A program made the translations under genes and the position numbers. A stretch of DNA of 64,000 nt, taken from Serripes groenlandicus. Lineage: Eukaryota; Mollusca; Bivalvia; Cardiida; Cardiidae. The number at the start of each line of letters is the position of its first letter. Positions within the stretch are counted from its first letter, which is position 1. Location of the stretch: positions 42,444,076-42,508,075 of the forward strand of contig JASEVX010000011.1 of NCBI GenBank assembly GCA_031761405.1. The letters are read 5' to 3'. Under the pieces are notes generated by a model. That model did not search any database, was not told where the DNA came from, and saw only the letters and a list, made by a program, of their open reading frames with translations. Shown piece by piece: positions 1 through 10,220 of this stretch.

Positions 1-1523
1 ATCAGACAAACGGTCACGACAGACAGCTGACAGACCTTGTAGAGCACAGGTTTACGTGTTGCCGGTTGTTTAAGGTCCGACGTGGTGAAGAAGACAGAAT
101 TACGCTTAGTCTATGTATCCAATTCCGGAAAGCATCATGCTATAGGCTGACTTTGGTAAAGAACGAATGAACTAATGAACAGCAAATGAACTAATGAACA
201 GCAAAACACAGAGCTTGTCGCGCTCGATAGCTACGACAATAACACATACAAAAAAATCCCCAGAATTGCCTTCGTGATACATGATTAAGCAAAATCTTGT
301 AATATTCAAGGGCATGAGAATATGTACATATAACGATATCTCATTTTCCACGGTGTTTTCAAAAACTATACACGTTGTACATGTACATTTAAATGACATA
401 GCGTGGCAGTGCATATTTAGTCATTATGTACACTGACATTCGTATAGCACGGTCCGTTATGGTCGCTACGTGGGTTTCACTACCATAAAAAGAATGCAAA
501 TTGCATAATTATATGTATATCACAAAATTCAATCATGAAATTATACCAACATAGTGGAATAAAGTCCTAATCATATATAACTATTTTCGAAGGAAAGGTT
601 AAGAAGCATATAGACGTATCTCACTACCGCCATATTACACCTCTCAGAACTCTTAAAATTATTTATTAAACCACCCCTTCCCACTTCCGTATCAGCATGG
701 ATTCCAGGTCGGGTTAGGCTGTACAACAACGTACTATGTCTTACACGAGACAATAGAGTATACGAGGGACATTCGGTAATTTGTGAGACAACTTCAATTT
801 TACAATGTCCCTTTGACAAATCGTTATAAAACTTAAGCATATATGAGAATATTATATTTTAAAAGCTTATGTTCAGATCATTATATTGTGATGTCAGCCA
901 TACGCTTTTTCCGCGATACCACGATGGACAAACATTTTAGATCGCGGCAGATAACCGCAATTAACTACGCTGTGATCACCGCCACTCCATCGAGGGATTA
1001 ATTAGCCGGTTCAGTCTCCCTTTGCCAACCTTTGAATTTTTTGGACAAAATTTTAGTCTCACTTTGCCAATCAATTATATTTTAACATCTCCGTCTTACC
1101 TGTAAAAACTAGTGCGGGAAATGGACATCTTTGTCCACCTAGTAGATAAATAAATCGGTTCTTTGTATAAGAATAAAATGGAAAATGATGAAATACATGT
1201 TTTCATTTTTATTATCACATACATGTATATCATAAATATAAAATATTGATTTAATTGATTTAGCTGACGACTTTTAAAAACATTGCTTTATATATCAAAT
1301 TTAATACTTATTCTATCTTTCTATGTTCTAGTTTTCTGCATGTAAACATAAATGCAATGGGCTTTTCCACCTCTGCAGCATAGTCCCTGGTGTTAGTGTA
1401 TGTAACGCTTGAAACAAAATTGCAATTACATGTATATACATGATCATACAAAAATCATATCAATTTAATTTAATCAACTGTGAAGCTGCATCCGCATATA
1501 TATACAAGACAATCTCACCAGAT
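1..1523. other. AT-rich intergenic sequence, no gene recognised
   Basis: I see no coding exon or known repeat family here. The open frames at 172-414 and 571-840 (minus) are short, have no recognisable motif and look random. A 19-bp unit is duplicated in tandem at about 167-204. A short motif of the form AGTCTnnCnTTGCCAA occurs at about 1013 and 1055 and again at about 2532, which hints at an old dispersed repeat. Confidence 0.4.
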
Positions 1524-2036
1524 TCAAGCCTTTTTTTTAAGAGTGGCTAACCGACTGTCTATAACTCTGTATTTTCTCTTCCTTGGATGTTGACAACCAT
1601 CATTTTGAAACTGGAGCATCTTGATTTCATTGATTTGATGTTCTTTCTTGATAATTTTTAACAGCACATATATATTTGGATGCGACCGATTCACTTTGTT
1701 GTTTATCTTGTGGTACCAACGCTGAACGTGACTGGTCGTGAGTGGACCGCTATTGTCGTAGTGGTTCAAAAGGGACTTGTCCCTTTCGACTCACTGTTCT
1801 GTCACGTAGTCTTTAAACGTTTCTATTTGTTGGGAGTCGTATTCACTGTTTTCTAGGGCGAACAACCACATGTCTTCTACCTGGCGTAAGGGAACACTGT
1901 GTAACACAGCAGCTCTTCTCACTAATGTTTTCATGTCGTCATTTTCACTAAATTCTCTGACCAAACCAAGGGACTGGACCTCTCTCCATATATACATTGC
2001 GTAACATGGAAAAAACACCCACGTATTGTGGCACTA
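1524..2036 (-). pseudogene. MULE/FLYWCH-type transposase C-terminal remnant with internal stop
   Basis: Two minus-strand open segments (2036-1794 and 1790-1524) lie in one frame, separated only by a TGA at 1791-1793. The first has the pattern IWREVQSLGLVREF...VEDMW, the second HPNIYVLLKIIKKEH...RKRKYRVIDSRLATL. This order is typical of the C-terminal part of MULE-domain, FLYWCH-associated transposase-derived proteins. The second remnant in the window (22344-22665) reads YVTKYWVEGD where this one reads YVTEQ-stop-VERD, so the TGA most simply replaces a tryptophan codon. The N-terminal zinc finger and the catalytic DDE part are absent, and no terminal inverted repeats were found around it. It is a dead fragment of a domesticated or mobile MULE gene. 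The family assignment rests on motif recognition, not on a search. Confidence 0.6.
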
Positions 2037-2190
2037 CTGAATACTTCTGACACACTTGTTTTGGCGAGGTTTTCGAAGTCAATCATTATATTGTTTATTA
2101 TATCAAATAATTGGTCTATATCAATTAGTCAATTAAAAACAATGTAATAAATGCTATTATTGTAATAAACAAAATAAAAATACTAATGTG

Positions 2191-2450
2191 GATGAATTGC
2201 TCAAGTCCAATTGCACAAGGTTCAAATATTATACAAACTGTTGATGAATTGCTTAAGTCCAATTGCACAAGGTTAAAATATTATACTAACTGTTGATGAA
2301 TTGCTTAAGTCCAATTGCACAAGGTTCAAATATTATACAAAATGTTGATGAATTGCTTAAGTCCAATTGCACAAGGTTCAAATATTATACAAACTGTTGA
2401 TGAATTGCCTAAGTCCGATTGCACAAGATTAAAATATTATACAAATAATA
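2191..2450. repeat. 52-bp tandem repeat, about 5 copies
   Basis: The core GATGAATTGCTTAAGTCC recurs at about 2192, 2243, 2295, 2347 and 2399, a period of 52 bp. The units are nearly identical except for the first and last, which suggests recent expansion. No coding potential is seen. The following stretch, 2451-2640, holds nothing recognisable. Confidence 0.9.
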
Positions 2451-2639
2451 GATGGATAATATTAAACAAGGAGAGCTGAAAATTAAAAAACAGTATCGCC
2501 CCTAGCTAGTTAATTCATGTTGACCAGTCCTAGTCTTACCTTGCCAACTCTTTTGCACCAATTGGTCACCGCGATGAAAATTCCGTCGTTACCGAGAATT
2601 TATCTACCAAAGCCCATTAGGACCATCTGGTAAAAAAAT

Positions 2640-3150
2640 ATATTGTAAAGTCGTAATAACGCGAAAAAGGGCGTATTAATGCGAAAAAATACGAAGTAAC
2701 GCGAAGCAAGGCGAAGTAACGAAAATCAAGGCATAATAACGCAGAGTAAAGGCGTAATCATGCAAAGAAAGGCGTAGTAACTCTGAAAACAGGCATTATA
2801 ACGCGAAGATAAAGGCGTATTAACGCGAAAATAAAAAGCGTTATAGCGCGAAACAAAGGCTTTATAACTCGAAAATAAAGGCGTGATAACGCGAAATAAA
2901 GGCGTTTTAAACGCTAAAAATGTGTATTAACGCTAATAAATGGCGTTGTTACGCAAAAGAAAGGCATAGTAACGCGAAAATAAAGTCGTAATAACACAAA
3001 AGAAATGCGTTATAACGCTAAACAAAGACGTATAAACGCTAATAAAAGGCGTTATTACTCGAAAGAAATGCGTAGTAACGCGAAAATAACGTCGTAATAA
3101 CGCGAAAAAAGGCGTAATAAAGCAAAATAAAGTCGTAATAATGCCTTTAT
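2640..3150. repeat. Degenerate ~21-bp minisatellite (GGCGTAATAACGCGAAAA type)
   Basis: Variants of GGCGTAATAACGCGAAAA follow each other with a spacing of about 20-22 bp over roughly 500 bp. The copies are strongly diverged (TAATAA/TATTAA/TTATAA variants), which indicates an old array. The minus open frame at 2933-3217 is produced by the repeat and is not a gene. Confidence 0.85.
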
Positions 3151-3189
3151 AGCTATATATAAATCGATTACTGCTTTGAAGACTCCTTT

Positions 3190-4015
3190 TCAACCATGGA
3201 TCTACGACCAAGATCAACCAATTCGCTACGTGTTTTCATTGGCTGAGCTACGATCTACGACTCACATCAACCAATTCGCATTATTTTTTTCAGTGCCTGA
3301 GCTACGATCTATGACCCTGATCAACCAATTGTCTATGTTTTGTCAGTGGCTGAGATACAATCTACGACCCAGAACAACCAATTAGCTATGTGTTTTGAGT
3401 GATTGAGCTACGATCTACGACCAAGATCAACCAATACGCCAAGTTTCTTCAATGGCTGAGCTACAATCTACAACCCAGATCAACCAATTCGCTTTGTTTG
3501 TTATTGGCTGAGCTACGGTCTACGACCCAGATTAACCAATTCGCAATATTTTTTCAGTGCCTGAGCTACGATCTACGACCCAGATCAACGAATTCGCAAT
3601 GTTTTGTTCAGTGGATAAACTACGATCTACGATGAAGATAAACCAATTCACCATGTTTTTTCACTGGATGAGCTATTGTCTACGACCCAGATAGCTATAT
3701 ATTCGCAATGTTTTTTCATTGGTTGAGCTACGATCAACGAGCCAGATCAGCGACCTGTGTATGTTTTGTCAATGACTAAGCTACGATCTACGACCCAGAT
3801 CAACCAATTAGCTATGTATTTTGAGTGGTTAAGCTACAATCTACGATCCAGATCATCAATTAGCTTTGTGTTTTGAGTAGTTGAACATTGATTAACGACC
3901 AAGATCAACCAATTCGCAATGTTTATTTACTGGCTGAGCTACGATCTATGACCCAGATTAAACAATTCGCTTTGTCTTTTCATTGGCTTAGCTACGATCT
4001 ACGACCCAATGTTTC
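3190..4015. repeat. 53-bp tandem repeat, about 15 copies
   Basis: The unit contains GAGCTACGATCTACGACC followed by AGATCAACCAATTCGC and a T-rich spacer. Unit starts at about 3245, 3299, 3352, 3405 and 3458 give a period of 53-54 bp. The plus-strand frames at 3176-3385, 3399-3635 and 3888-4070 only read through the repeat and are not genes. Confidence 0.9.
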
Positions 4016-4039
4016 ATTATATTACATGTATCCTTTTAT

Positions 4040-4560
4040 CAAGGTATCTGTTGTAATAAACTTGGCCTAGATATCATCAAGACACAATTTCTGATAACGT
4101 TTCAAGCTGCTCATGTCCAAAAAAGCGGTCTCTATAGTTTTAGTAAGGTCTGTTTCCAATTTATCCTAGTGACCTAGTGTTTGACCGGATATTACCCATA
4201 TTTAAACTCAGCCTAGATATCATCAAGACAAACATTCTAGTAAAGTGTCAACATGTTTACGTTAACAACACGACTTGCAGACTGTTAACTAGATTTCCTT
4301 CAATTTTGGCAAGTGACCTAGTTTTTTACCCGACACGACCTATATTCGAACTTGGCATAGATATCACTAAGGCAAACATCCTGACTCCACATGACCCAGT
4401 TTCAAACTTGGCCTAGATTTGATGGAGATGTATGGTCTGATAAACGTTCATGAAGATTGGATACAAAATGTTGCCTCTACAGTGTTATCGAGCAAATGTT
4501 GACGACGAACGGAGGACGACGGACAAACTCACCTTGAGCACTTCTTGCTCTGAGGGGCAA
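4040..4560 (-). repeat. Interspersed repeat, opposite orientation to the 20.4-24.0 kb arrays
   Basis: The segment has repeated modules of the form TTGGCCTAGATATCATCAAGACAAACATTCTG and ends with a GACGACGGAC-rich stretch and CTCACCTTGAGCACTTCTTG. Its reverse complement matches the units at 20440-21640, for example around CATCTCCATCAAATCTAGGC. It is a dispersed bivalve-type element of unknown class. No coding sequence was found in it. Confidence 0.7.
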
Positions 4561-5051
4561 AACTGTTGAAAACTACGAATAAATCCAATTTAACAAACAG
4601 CGTTGGTCTTCGCTGTTAGCATATTTATTATTCCAATGATACACTTAAAACAATACCTTCATTCAAATGTTCAATAAAGTTTTGGGCTATTTAGCATTTC
4701 CGACGTAAATTCTACTTCAAAGACGTCAGTTTTATGTGAAAATTCATTTGCAAAGACTTAACACTGACGACGTCATATCGACTTCTTCTTTTCATAAGCA
4801 AGATGCCACCGTACGTCAATTCTTCTTCAAACAACATTTGAAGATTTGCAAGATCTAAACTGAACTTTAGATATTCACCTGAATGCTTGAAATAACTAAG
4901 AAATGTGACGTCAACTTTACATGAAACATTTATTTATGAGTTGGTTTTTATCTAGAAACTAAATCTAAGCAATATCTAAAACTAATGTAACATGTACCGG
5001 GTCCTTGAAACATTATTAAATACAGATTTTGCGAGATATCATCTCGAGGAC

Positions 5052-5113
5052 TTCATGCAAAACGGTTGTAACTACTGCTTGTTCAAGATGTAGTTACAAC
5101 CGTTTTGCATGAA
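5052..5113. repeat. Hairpin (24-bp arms, 14-nt loop), CGGTTGTAACTA foldback
   Basis: The arms at 5052-5075 and 5090-5113 are perfect inverted copies. The inner arm AAAACGGTTGTAACTA resembles the ends of the MITEs at 36301-36549 and 41938-42185, so this is probably a minimal relative or remnant of that family. Confidence 0.75.
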
Positions 5114-5149
5114 ACCATCGATCTGTCGATGTCAACTTCACTTCACTCA

Positions 5150-5155
5150 TTTATT
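5150..5155 (-). terminator. Candidate polyadenylation signal AATAAA of the TLR gene
   Basis: TTTATT on the plus strand reads AATAAA on the minus strand, about 43 nt downstream of the receptor stop codon. This is a usual position for a short 3' UTR. Another copy lies further downstream near 4927. Confidence 0.4.
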
Positions 5156-5197
5156 TAAAGATTTTTGGTATCTAAATATGACGACATCACTTGTACT

Positions 5198-7456
5198 TCA
5201 AACATTGATTTGAAGACTTGCGAGACCCAATACGGATGACGTCAACGTTTCCCAAGAAGGCGTCACCTCATATTCACCTTTTTCGTTTACAAAGCATTTA
5301 AATCTTGCATAACGGTTAAACATTTGTTTTAAGACAGGTGACATTTCTAACGTATCAATTGTTTCAGTGAGGATTAGAATCACTGGCTTTTGTTGCGTTG
5401 CCGCTTCTTTAGCCTCCATATCACACCAGGGACTTTTGATGTATTTATTAGAAATGACTAAAACTACCACGGCCGACTGTTCTACGGATCTCATGACTTC
5501 TTCCACGATGGTGTGGCCAGGTCTGAAATGTTTATCAGCATGACATATGTAATCTCGCTTTGCTTTCGTTATAGATTCAATTGTTTGTGATAAACTTGGA
5601 AAAACATACTTTAGAACAAGCTCATCATCAGCGCTACAATGAGATAAGAATATCAGAAAATGTAATGGAAGATCATCGTTTTGCAAATGTCTGAGAAGTT
5701 TTCGTAGTTGTTGGCGATGTCTTCGATGTCTTTTAACCAAAAACGTCACTAGACACATGACTAATATCACCACGAGTCCCACACCGGTGAATACCAAGGC
5801 AATCCGAATAATTTGTTGATGGTGACAGTCAGCTGACACATCCGTTATCTGATTAGTCAATATGTTATAGTCCCGCTCATTAAATCTACATAGATAACTT
5901 TGTTTTGATTGGTCATCAAAAGCGCCGTTGTTTTCTTTCATCCATATTTGGAAATTAAGATTTTCACACGTGCATGTAAAAGAGTTTCCGGTTAGATTGA
6001 ATTTTACACCAGAGCTACTAGATTTATAACTCGTAACAATTCTTGTACCGGTTTCATTATAAGCATTACTTCTTTGAGAAGCTAACGACAAAGCACTTCT
6101 GAGCGGTTGAAGATCACCAAAACCTGTTATATGAATTTTGTTGTCATTCAGACCAACGTATTTCAAATCAACACATTTAGACAAACTGAACTCAATGGAG
6201 GTAAGCTTGTTATGTCCAAGATAAATATTAACCAATCGAGTGTTCTGCGTAAACATGTCTCTTGGTATGACAGTTAATCCATTATTCGACATGTCGAGAT
6301 ATTCGAGATTCAGGTAGTTCTGTACAAGTTCCGCAAAGTCACCAGGATGTTCCGTTTTCATAACGTGTAAATAGTTCGAATCGAGACTGAGCTTCTTCAG
6401 AAATCTCGCCGGTTGTAAGCAACGTGGATTTATGTACTCGAGTATATTGTTCGAAAGGTCATATTCTTCAATACCGCTTTCATTGTTAGAAATGTAAGTT
6501 ACGTTCGCGAATTGTATCTGATTGTTTGAAAGATTTACCCGCTTAAATTTAGTTCTAAATGAAGAAAAGTCTAATGTCACACCATGTATTTCAAGTTGAT
6601 CATCGAAAAAATTGTTCATTGAAATGTTCTCGACATTAAAAAAGTATTCAAACAAATACAGTGGAAATGTTATGTGCCTGTTACGAAACAGCGGCAATAT
6701 GTCGATAAAAGTTTGTCGCGTTGAACTGAAGACCGTTTCACTGATGTCCAATGTCCTTAGAGATTGGCACACGTGGGTTTCGTCCTTACCGTAATACGTT
6801 TCTACTTTATTTATAATCGTACCCTTCAATGACACGTGTTTAAGTTTTGGCGGACACTTTGAGGACAAGATGTCAATCCTGTTCAGGTTCAAGTTTGTAA
6901 GTTCTACCCGCCGTAGATCTAGTTTCCATGACAACACGTCGAAGAATGTGTAATGTATCGTTAGTGTAGGGGAATGGTTGCTTGATGATATACGATCAAC
7001 AACAAGAACCTCGAGACCTGTAAATCTTGAACCATTTAGTATTCGTGTGATGTTTACAAACGTTATTTGTTCGGTGCTGATGAAATGCAAATCTTTTACT
7101 CCTAGCTTCGCTTGTTCGTCCAGTATTTCAAACCTATGATAAAAGTCAATCTTGTGTATCTTTAACGATGTCAAATTAGTAAGTTGAAGAATCGGCGATG
7201 AGCAACGAAATGGAGTATCAAATAATTCTAAATGTGTCACTTGTCTCCATGTCAAATTCATACAACCCCAGTTATTTAGTTTTACGTGTTCTGTGCCATT
7301 CGGTAATTCTTGATTTAATATACCATTCGATTCCAAGAGATCACATTCCATAACATTATCGTTGCAGGCACATCCACTTGGACAGACACAGTCGTGTCCA
7401 TACACAACTAGGCACAAAGCTACCACAAGTCGAGACAAACATACCGTAAACATCAT
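5198..7456 (-). CDS. Toll-like receptor (LRR ectodomain, transmembrane, TIR)
   Basis: This encodes a cell-surface or endosomal innate immune receptor of 752 residues in one uninterrupted frame. The first in-frame ATG is at 7456; an upstream GTG frame extension at 7477 has no ATG before a stop at about 7531. A signal peptide (about 1-20) precedes a cysteine-rich N-cap (C23, C25, C29, C31, C38). About a dozen leucine-rich repeats follow, such as LEYLDMSNNGLTVIPRDMF, then one C-terminal LRR cap (FTCTCENLNFQIW). A transmembrane helix lies at about 549-574, followed by a basic KRHRRHRQQLRK stretch and a TIR domain at about 596-752. In the TIR domain, box 1 reads FLIFLSHCSADDE, box 2 is FRPG with the BB-loop proline at about 646, and SPWCDMEA follows. 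Ligand binding and MyD88-type signalling are inferred from the family. A single cysteine cluster fits the sccTLR group expanded in molluscs. No lesion is visible. Confidence 0.93.
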   Translation of the reverse strand: MMFTVCLSRLVVALCLVVYGHDCVCPSGCACNDNVMECDLLESNGILNQELPNGTEHVKLNNWGCMNLTWRQVTHLELFDTPFRCSSPILQLTNLTSLKIHKIDFYHRFEILDEQAKLGVKDLHFISTEQITFVNITRILNGSRFTGLEVLVVDRISSSNHSPTLTIHYTFFDVLSWKLDLRRVELTNLNLNRIDILSSKCPPKLKHVSLKGTIINKVETYYGKDETHVCQSLRTLDISETVFSSTRQTFIDILPLFRNRHITFPLYLFEYFFNVENISMNNFFDDQLEIHGVTLDFSSFRTKFKRVNLSNNQIQFANVTYISNNESGIEEYDLSNNILEYINPRCLQPARFLKKLSLDSNYLHVMKTEHPGDFAELVQNYLNLEYLDMSNNGLTVIPRDMFTQNTRLVNIYLGHNKLTSIEFSLSKCVDLKYVGLNDNKIHITGFGDLQPLRSALSLASQRSNAYNETGTRIVTSYKSSSSGVKFNLTGNSFTCTCENLNFQIWMKENNGAFDDQSKQSYLCRFNERDYNILTNQITDVSADCHHQQIIRIALVFTGVGLVVILVMCLVTFLVKRHRRHRQQLRKLLRHLQNDDLPLHFLIFLSHCSADDELVLKYVFPSLSQTIESITKAKRDYICHADKHFRPGHTIVEEVMRSVEQSAVVVLVISNKYIKSPWCDMEAKEAATQQKPVILILTETIDTLEMSPVLKQMFNRYARFKCFVNEKGEYEVTPSWETLTSSVLGLASLQINV

Positions 7457-7542
7457 CTTGCGGGAGCTAAAATTCACATAATCAAAGTCGTAATATCCCG
7501 ACCGTTTTATACAATGAGCGTCGTATTTTTAGATATATACTA

Positions 7543-7550
7543 TTTATATA
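7543..7550 (-). promoter_or_regulatory. Candidate TATA box of the TLR gene
   Basis: The minus strand reads TATATAAA here, about 90 bp upstream of the ATG at 7456. A start site some 30 bp downstream would leave a ~60-nt leader, which contains one out-of-frame ATG directly followed by TGA. This is inferred from sequence and spacing only. Confidence 0.35.
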
Positions 7551-7932
7551 ATTGTCATTCATTCTATTCATGAATCTGCGTGGTTAACATGTATGAGTGT
7601 GGTTTTACTGCGGGGTTTTAAGTATTACTTGTTAAAGTGCTATGGTTTACCCTCTAATGTTTTTGTTGTTGTTTTTTTATTAAAGGTTTTATTACGCCGT
7701 TTTATATCATGACTACAGTTGACTCCTTCATGATCGTTTTGTTAACAAATCAGGGCTAAAATAGGAAATGTGACTGGCCGAAGGGCACTACCCCATGAAA
7801 CCCATAATTCTTATCAATGCGTTGACATTAAGTTTTATATTACATTCGTCTGGCCGTCAACACAAGAGGTATATGTCGTGTAAATCTTTAAAAGTGGTTA
7901 ACATACTCATTATAATTTACTAGAACAGTGTC

Positions 7933-8022
7933 CATAATGTTAAGTCGTGTACCTTCCCCGGCTATGGATGGTATTACTCCGGGTAGGATACGTCCATAGA
8001 CCGGATGCACGACAATATTATG
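7933..8022. repeat. Imperfect foldback (hairpin) of ~90 bp
   Basis: CATAATGTTAAGTCGTG and CCGGCTATGGATG on the left pair with CGTCCATAGACCGG and CACGACAATATTATG on the right. This makes a nearly continuous stem around a short GTATTACTCCGGGTAGGATA loop. It resembles a small MITE. The remainder of 7560-8210 holds nothing recognisable. Confidence 0.6.
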
Positions 8023-8209
8023 AATTTGTTATTATAATTGAGTCCATGAGAGGGCGCTTTCGTATTCTATGGATCCACACCTTAAAGTAAAACCCGAGCT
8101 GTCCTTACAATACAAAACTATGTACATACGGAGGCAGTAATATCCAATTGATCCTCGGCGTGACACAGGTACATTGACCATACATGGGGGCATAACTAGC
8201 CTATAGTTG

Positions 8210-8460
8210 ATGGTTTGGTTTTCAACGCTGCTTTCAACAGTTTTCCAGTTATATCACGGCCTTTCATGAGTAAGTTACCAGTACTACTGGTCCATTTATC
8301 CTGACACCAGCCATTTAGTCGTTATACTAACCCCTCAACCCTGGGCGCTAAGGCTGTCTGCAGCTACTACCATTTTTATAGTCTTTGGTATGACCCAACC
8401 GGGGATCAAACCCGCGACCTGCCGCACCCGAGGCGGATACAGTACACCACCGATGCGGTT
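8210..8460 (-). mobile_element. tRNA-derived SINE (family A), minus orientation
   Basis: Read on the minus strand, 8455-8390 is a tRNA-like head: GCATCGGTGGTGTACTG..., then CCGCCTCGGGTGCGGCAGG, then the B-box-like GGTTTGATCCC. A body follows with CCATTTTTATAG, GTGTCAGGATAAATGG and GCTTTCAACAG..(in reverse). Other copies lie at 15262-15830 (split), 17706-17915, 40190-40380, 51780-51985 and about 61640-61830. It is not a functional tRNA because the stems do not fold canonically and the body is conserved between copies. Confidence 0.75.
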
Positions 8461-8584
8461 TAATAGTGTATGGATCATATCAGTAATCACAGAGCTTTAC
8501 TCCTACCAATACATCGAGGTACATACTTGGCGGCTGTTCATATCTGATCGATCTTCCCATTATATCAGAGTTGCAATGAAACCA

Positions 8585-8775
8585 TGGTACATAAGTATTG
8601 ATATTCCTTTCATATGTATCCGCAGATTAATGTTCCTAAATATGAAGACATGGTACATAAGTGGGGGCCTTGCAACAAGGCACAATTACGCTCTTAAAAA
8701 TTAACACACGGTGCATAAGTGGGGGCATTCCTATAGATTCGCCTAGTAATTCAAGAGCAATACCCTTATACGGTG
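8585..8775 (+). repeat. ~65-bp CATAAGTGGGGGC repeat, left part of a split array
   Basis: Units contain GTACATAAGTGGGGGCATTCCTA, then GATTCGCCTAGTAATTCAAG, then AGCAATACCCTTAT. The same unit in the same orientation continues at 13722-13960, after almost 5 kb of unrelated satellite arrays. Confidence 0.75.
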
Positions 8776-8814
8776 AAGTTGGCTCTGTGATCGATCATCG
8801 GTCATCAGTGTTCC

Positions 8815-9650
8815 ACTCCCTGAAAACCGGAACGCCGACCTGGAAAACCGAGCTCGGCCATCGGTGTTCAAATTTATATAGCAATTTGAACGCCGACCTG
8901 GAATATCGAGCTCGGCCATCGGAATTCGAAAATATGTAGCACTCTGAACGCCGACCTGGAACACTGAGCTCGGCCATCGGTGTTCGAATTTATATAGCAA
9001 TTTGAACGCCGACATGGAATATCGAGCTAGACTACCGGCATTCGAACTTATGTAGCAATTTGAACGCCGACCTTGAATATCTAGCTCGGCTATCGGTGTT
9101 CACTCCCGTGACAAAAGCCGGAACGCCGACCTGCAACACCGAGCTCGGCCATCGGTGTTCTAATTTATATAACAACCTGAACGCCGACCTGGAATGCCGA
9201 GCTCGGCCATCGGTGTTCCACTTCCGTGACAGCGTTCCACTTCCGTGACAAAAGCCGGATCGCCGACCTGGAACACCGAGCTCGGCCATAGGTGCTCGAA
9301 TTTATGTAGCAATTTAAACGCCGACCTGGAATATCAAACTCGGCCATCGGCATTTGAATTTATATTGCAATCTGAACGCCGACCTGGAAAACCGAGCTCG
9401 ATCATCGGTGTTCTAATTTTTATAGCAATTTGAACGCCGACCTGGAATATCGAGCTCGGCCATCGGTGTTCCTCTCCCGTGACGCAGACCTGCAACAGCG
9501 AGCTCGGCCATCGGTGTTCAAATTTATATAGCAATCTGAACGCTGACTTGGAATATCGAGCTCGGCCATCGGCATTCGAATTTATATAGCAATCTGAACG
9601 CCGACGTGGAACACTGAGCTCGGCCATCAGTGTTCGAATTTATATATTAT
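8815..9650 (+). repeat. 58-bp satellite array, left arm of an inverted pair
   Basis: The unit is CGCCGACCTGGAATATCGAG, then CTCGGCCATCGGCATTCGAA, then TTTATATAGCAATCTGAA, about 58 bp. It carries the palindromic core CCGAGCTCGG. Two unit types alternate, and some units end in TTCCACTCCCGTGACA. About 14 copies are present. The open frames on both strands here are satellite artefacts. Confidence 0.93.
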
Positions 9651-9727
9651 TTTGGGTTTATTTGGACTAGAGGTGTATTATTATATTTAAGTAAATAAGG
9701 TAATTAAACAACATTTGAAAAATCGAG

Positions 9728-9948
9728 TTAACCATTTTCCTCATACAGGCACATTTTGACGCCTCTGAAGCAGACGACTTTTGAAAGCATTGTGACAAAT
9801 GGGATTGCTAATAATGATCTCCTTTTGCCACAATGTTTTCAACTTTATTAAATTTGTGTTCCTTCAGTTATAGAGAGTGTCTATATCTTTGAATACATGT
9901 ATTCAAAGACATCTTGCTGCAGATTTGTTGTATGTGGGAAAGGGTTAA
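9728..9948 (+). mobile_element. MITE with TTAA target duplication (piggyBac-like), family P1
   Basis: TTAA at 9728-9731 and at 9945-9948 bracket the element. The right end reads GTATGTGGGAAAGGG and the left end CCATTTTCCTCATACAGGC. The interior has the family core: GCAGACGACTTTTGAAA near the left and CTTGCTGCAGATTTG near the right. The interior is palindromic around CTCCTTTTGCCACAATG. No coding sequence is present. TTAA duplication and CCCTTT-type ends are hallmarks of piggyBac-mobilised MITEs; the superfamily call is inference. Confidence 0.75.
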
Positions 9949-10084
9949 ACCTTTACTAAAGAAACATGTAAACTCTAAACAGTGCACAAATCATTGATGG
10001 AGAAGGAGCAAATACTTATCATTAGTATTTGACTCTGTACTTTTGTCTTTCTAGTGTGTTGTACATTATGAAAATAATCTAATT

Positions 10085-10219
10085 ATTCGTTTCCCACAAA
10101 CAACAAATTTGCAGCAGACAACTTTGAAAGAATGTAGAAAAATATATGGCAAATCTCTTTAACCGAAAGAAAATCATTAAATAGAATTGAAAACATGATG
10201 GCAAATGGAGAAATTGCCC
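10085..10219 (+). mobile_element. Left half of a P1 MITE, interrupted by GC-rich arrays
   Basis: GTTTCCCACAAACAACAAAT, GCAGCAGACAACTTTGAAA and GGAGAAATTGCCCGAAAC match the left two thirds of the complete P1 copy at 14478-14706. The right end of the same element (CAAAAGTTGCCTGCTGCAG) reappears at 11575-11625, after the arrays at 10221-11574. Confidence 0.6.
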
Positions 10220-10220
10220 G

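Larger units (their letters stand above)
4700..5235. repeat. Diverged direct repeats in the 3' flank of the TLR gene
   Basis: GACGTCA followed by an ACTTCAAACA..TTTGAAGA(C/T)TTG core recurs with divergence. The stretch at about 4823-4870 aligns with 5183-5230, and weaker versions lie near 4720 and 4915. The array overlaps the last ~13 codons and the stop codon of the receptor. The rest of 4561-5197 has no recognisable gene. Confidence 0.5.

Noticed and set aside
1010..2545. LTR-like direct repeats around the first MULE remnant (AGTCT..C.TTGCCAA)
   Set aside because: The similarity is limited to about 17 bp, occurs twice on the left side, and there is no primer-binding site, polypurine tract or TG/CA boundary.
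7457..7477. Upstream GTG start of the TLR frame
   Set aside because: Nuclear genes rarely start with GTG, and the ATG at 7456 directly begins a good signal peptide.
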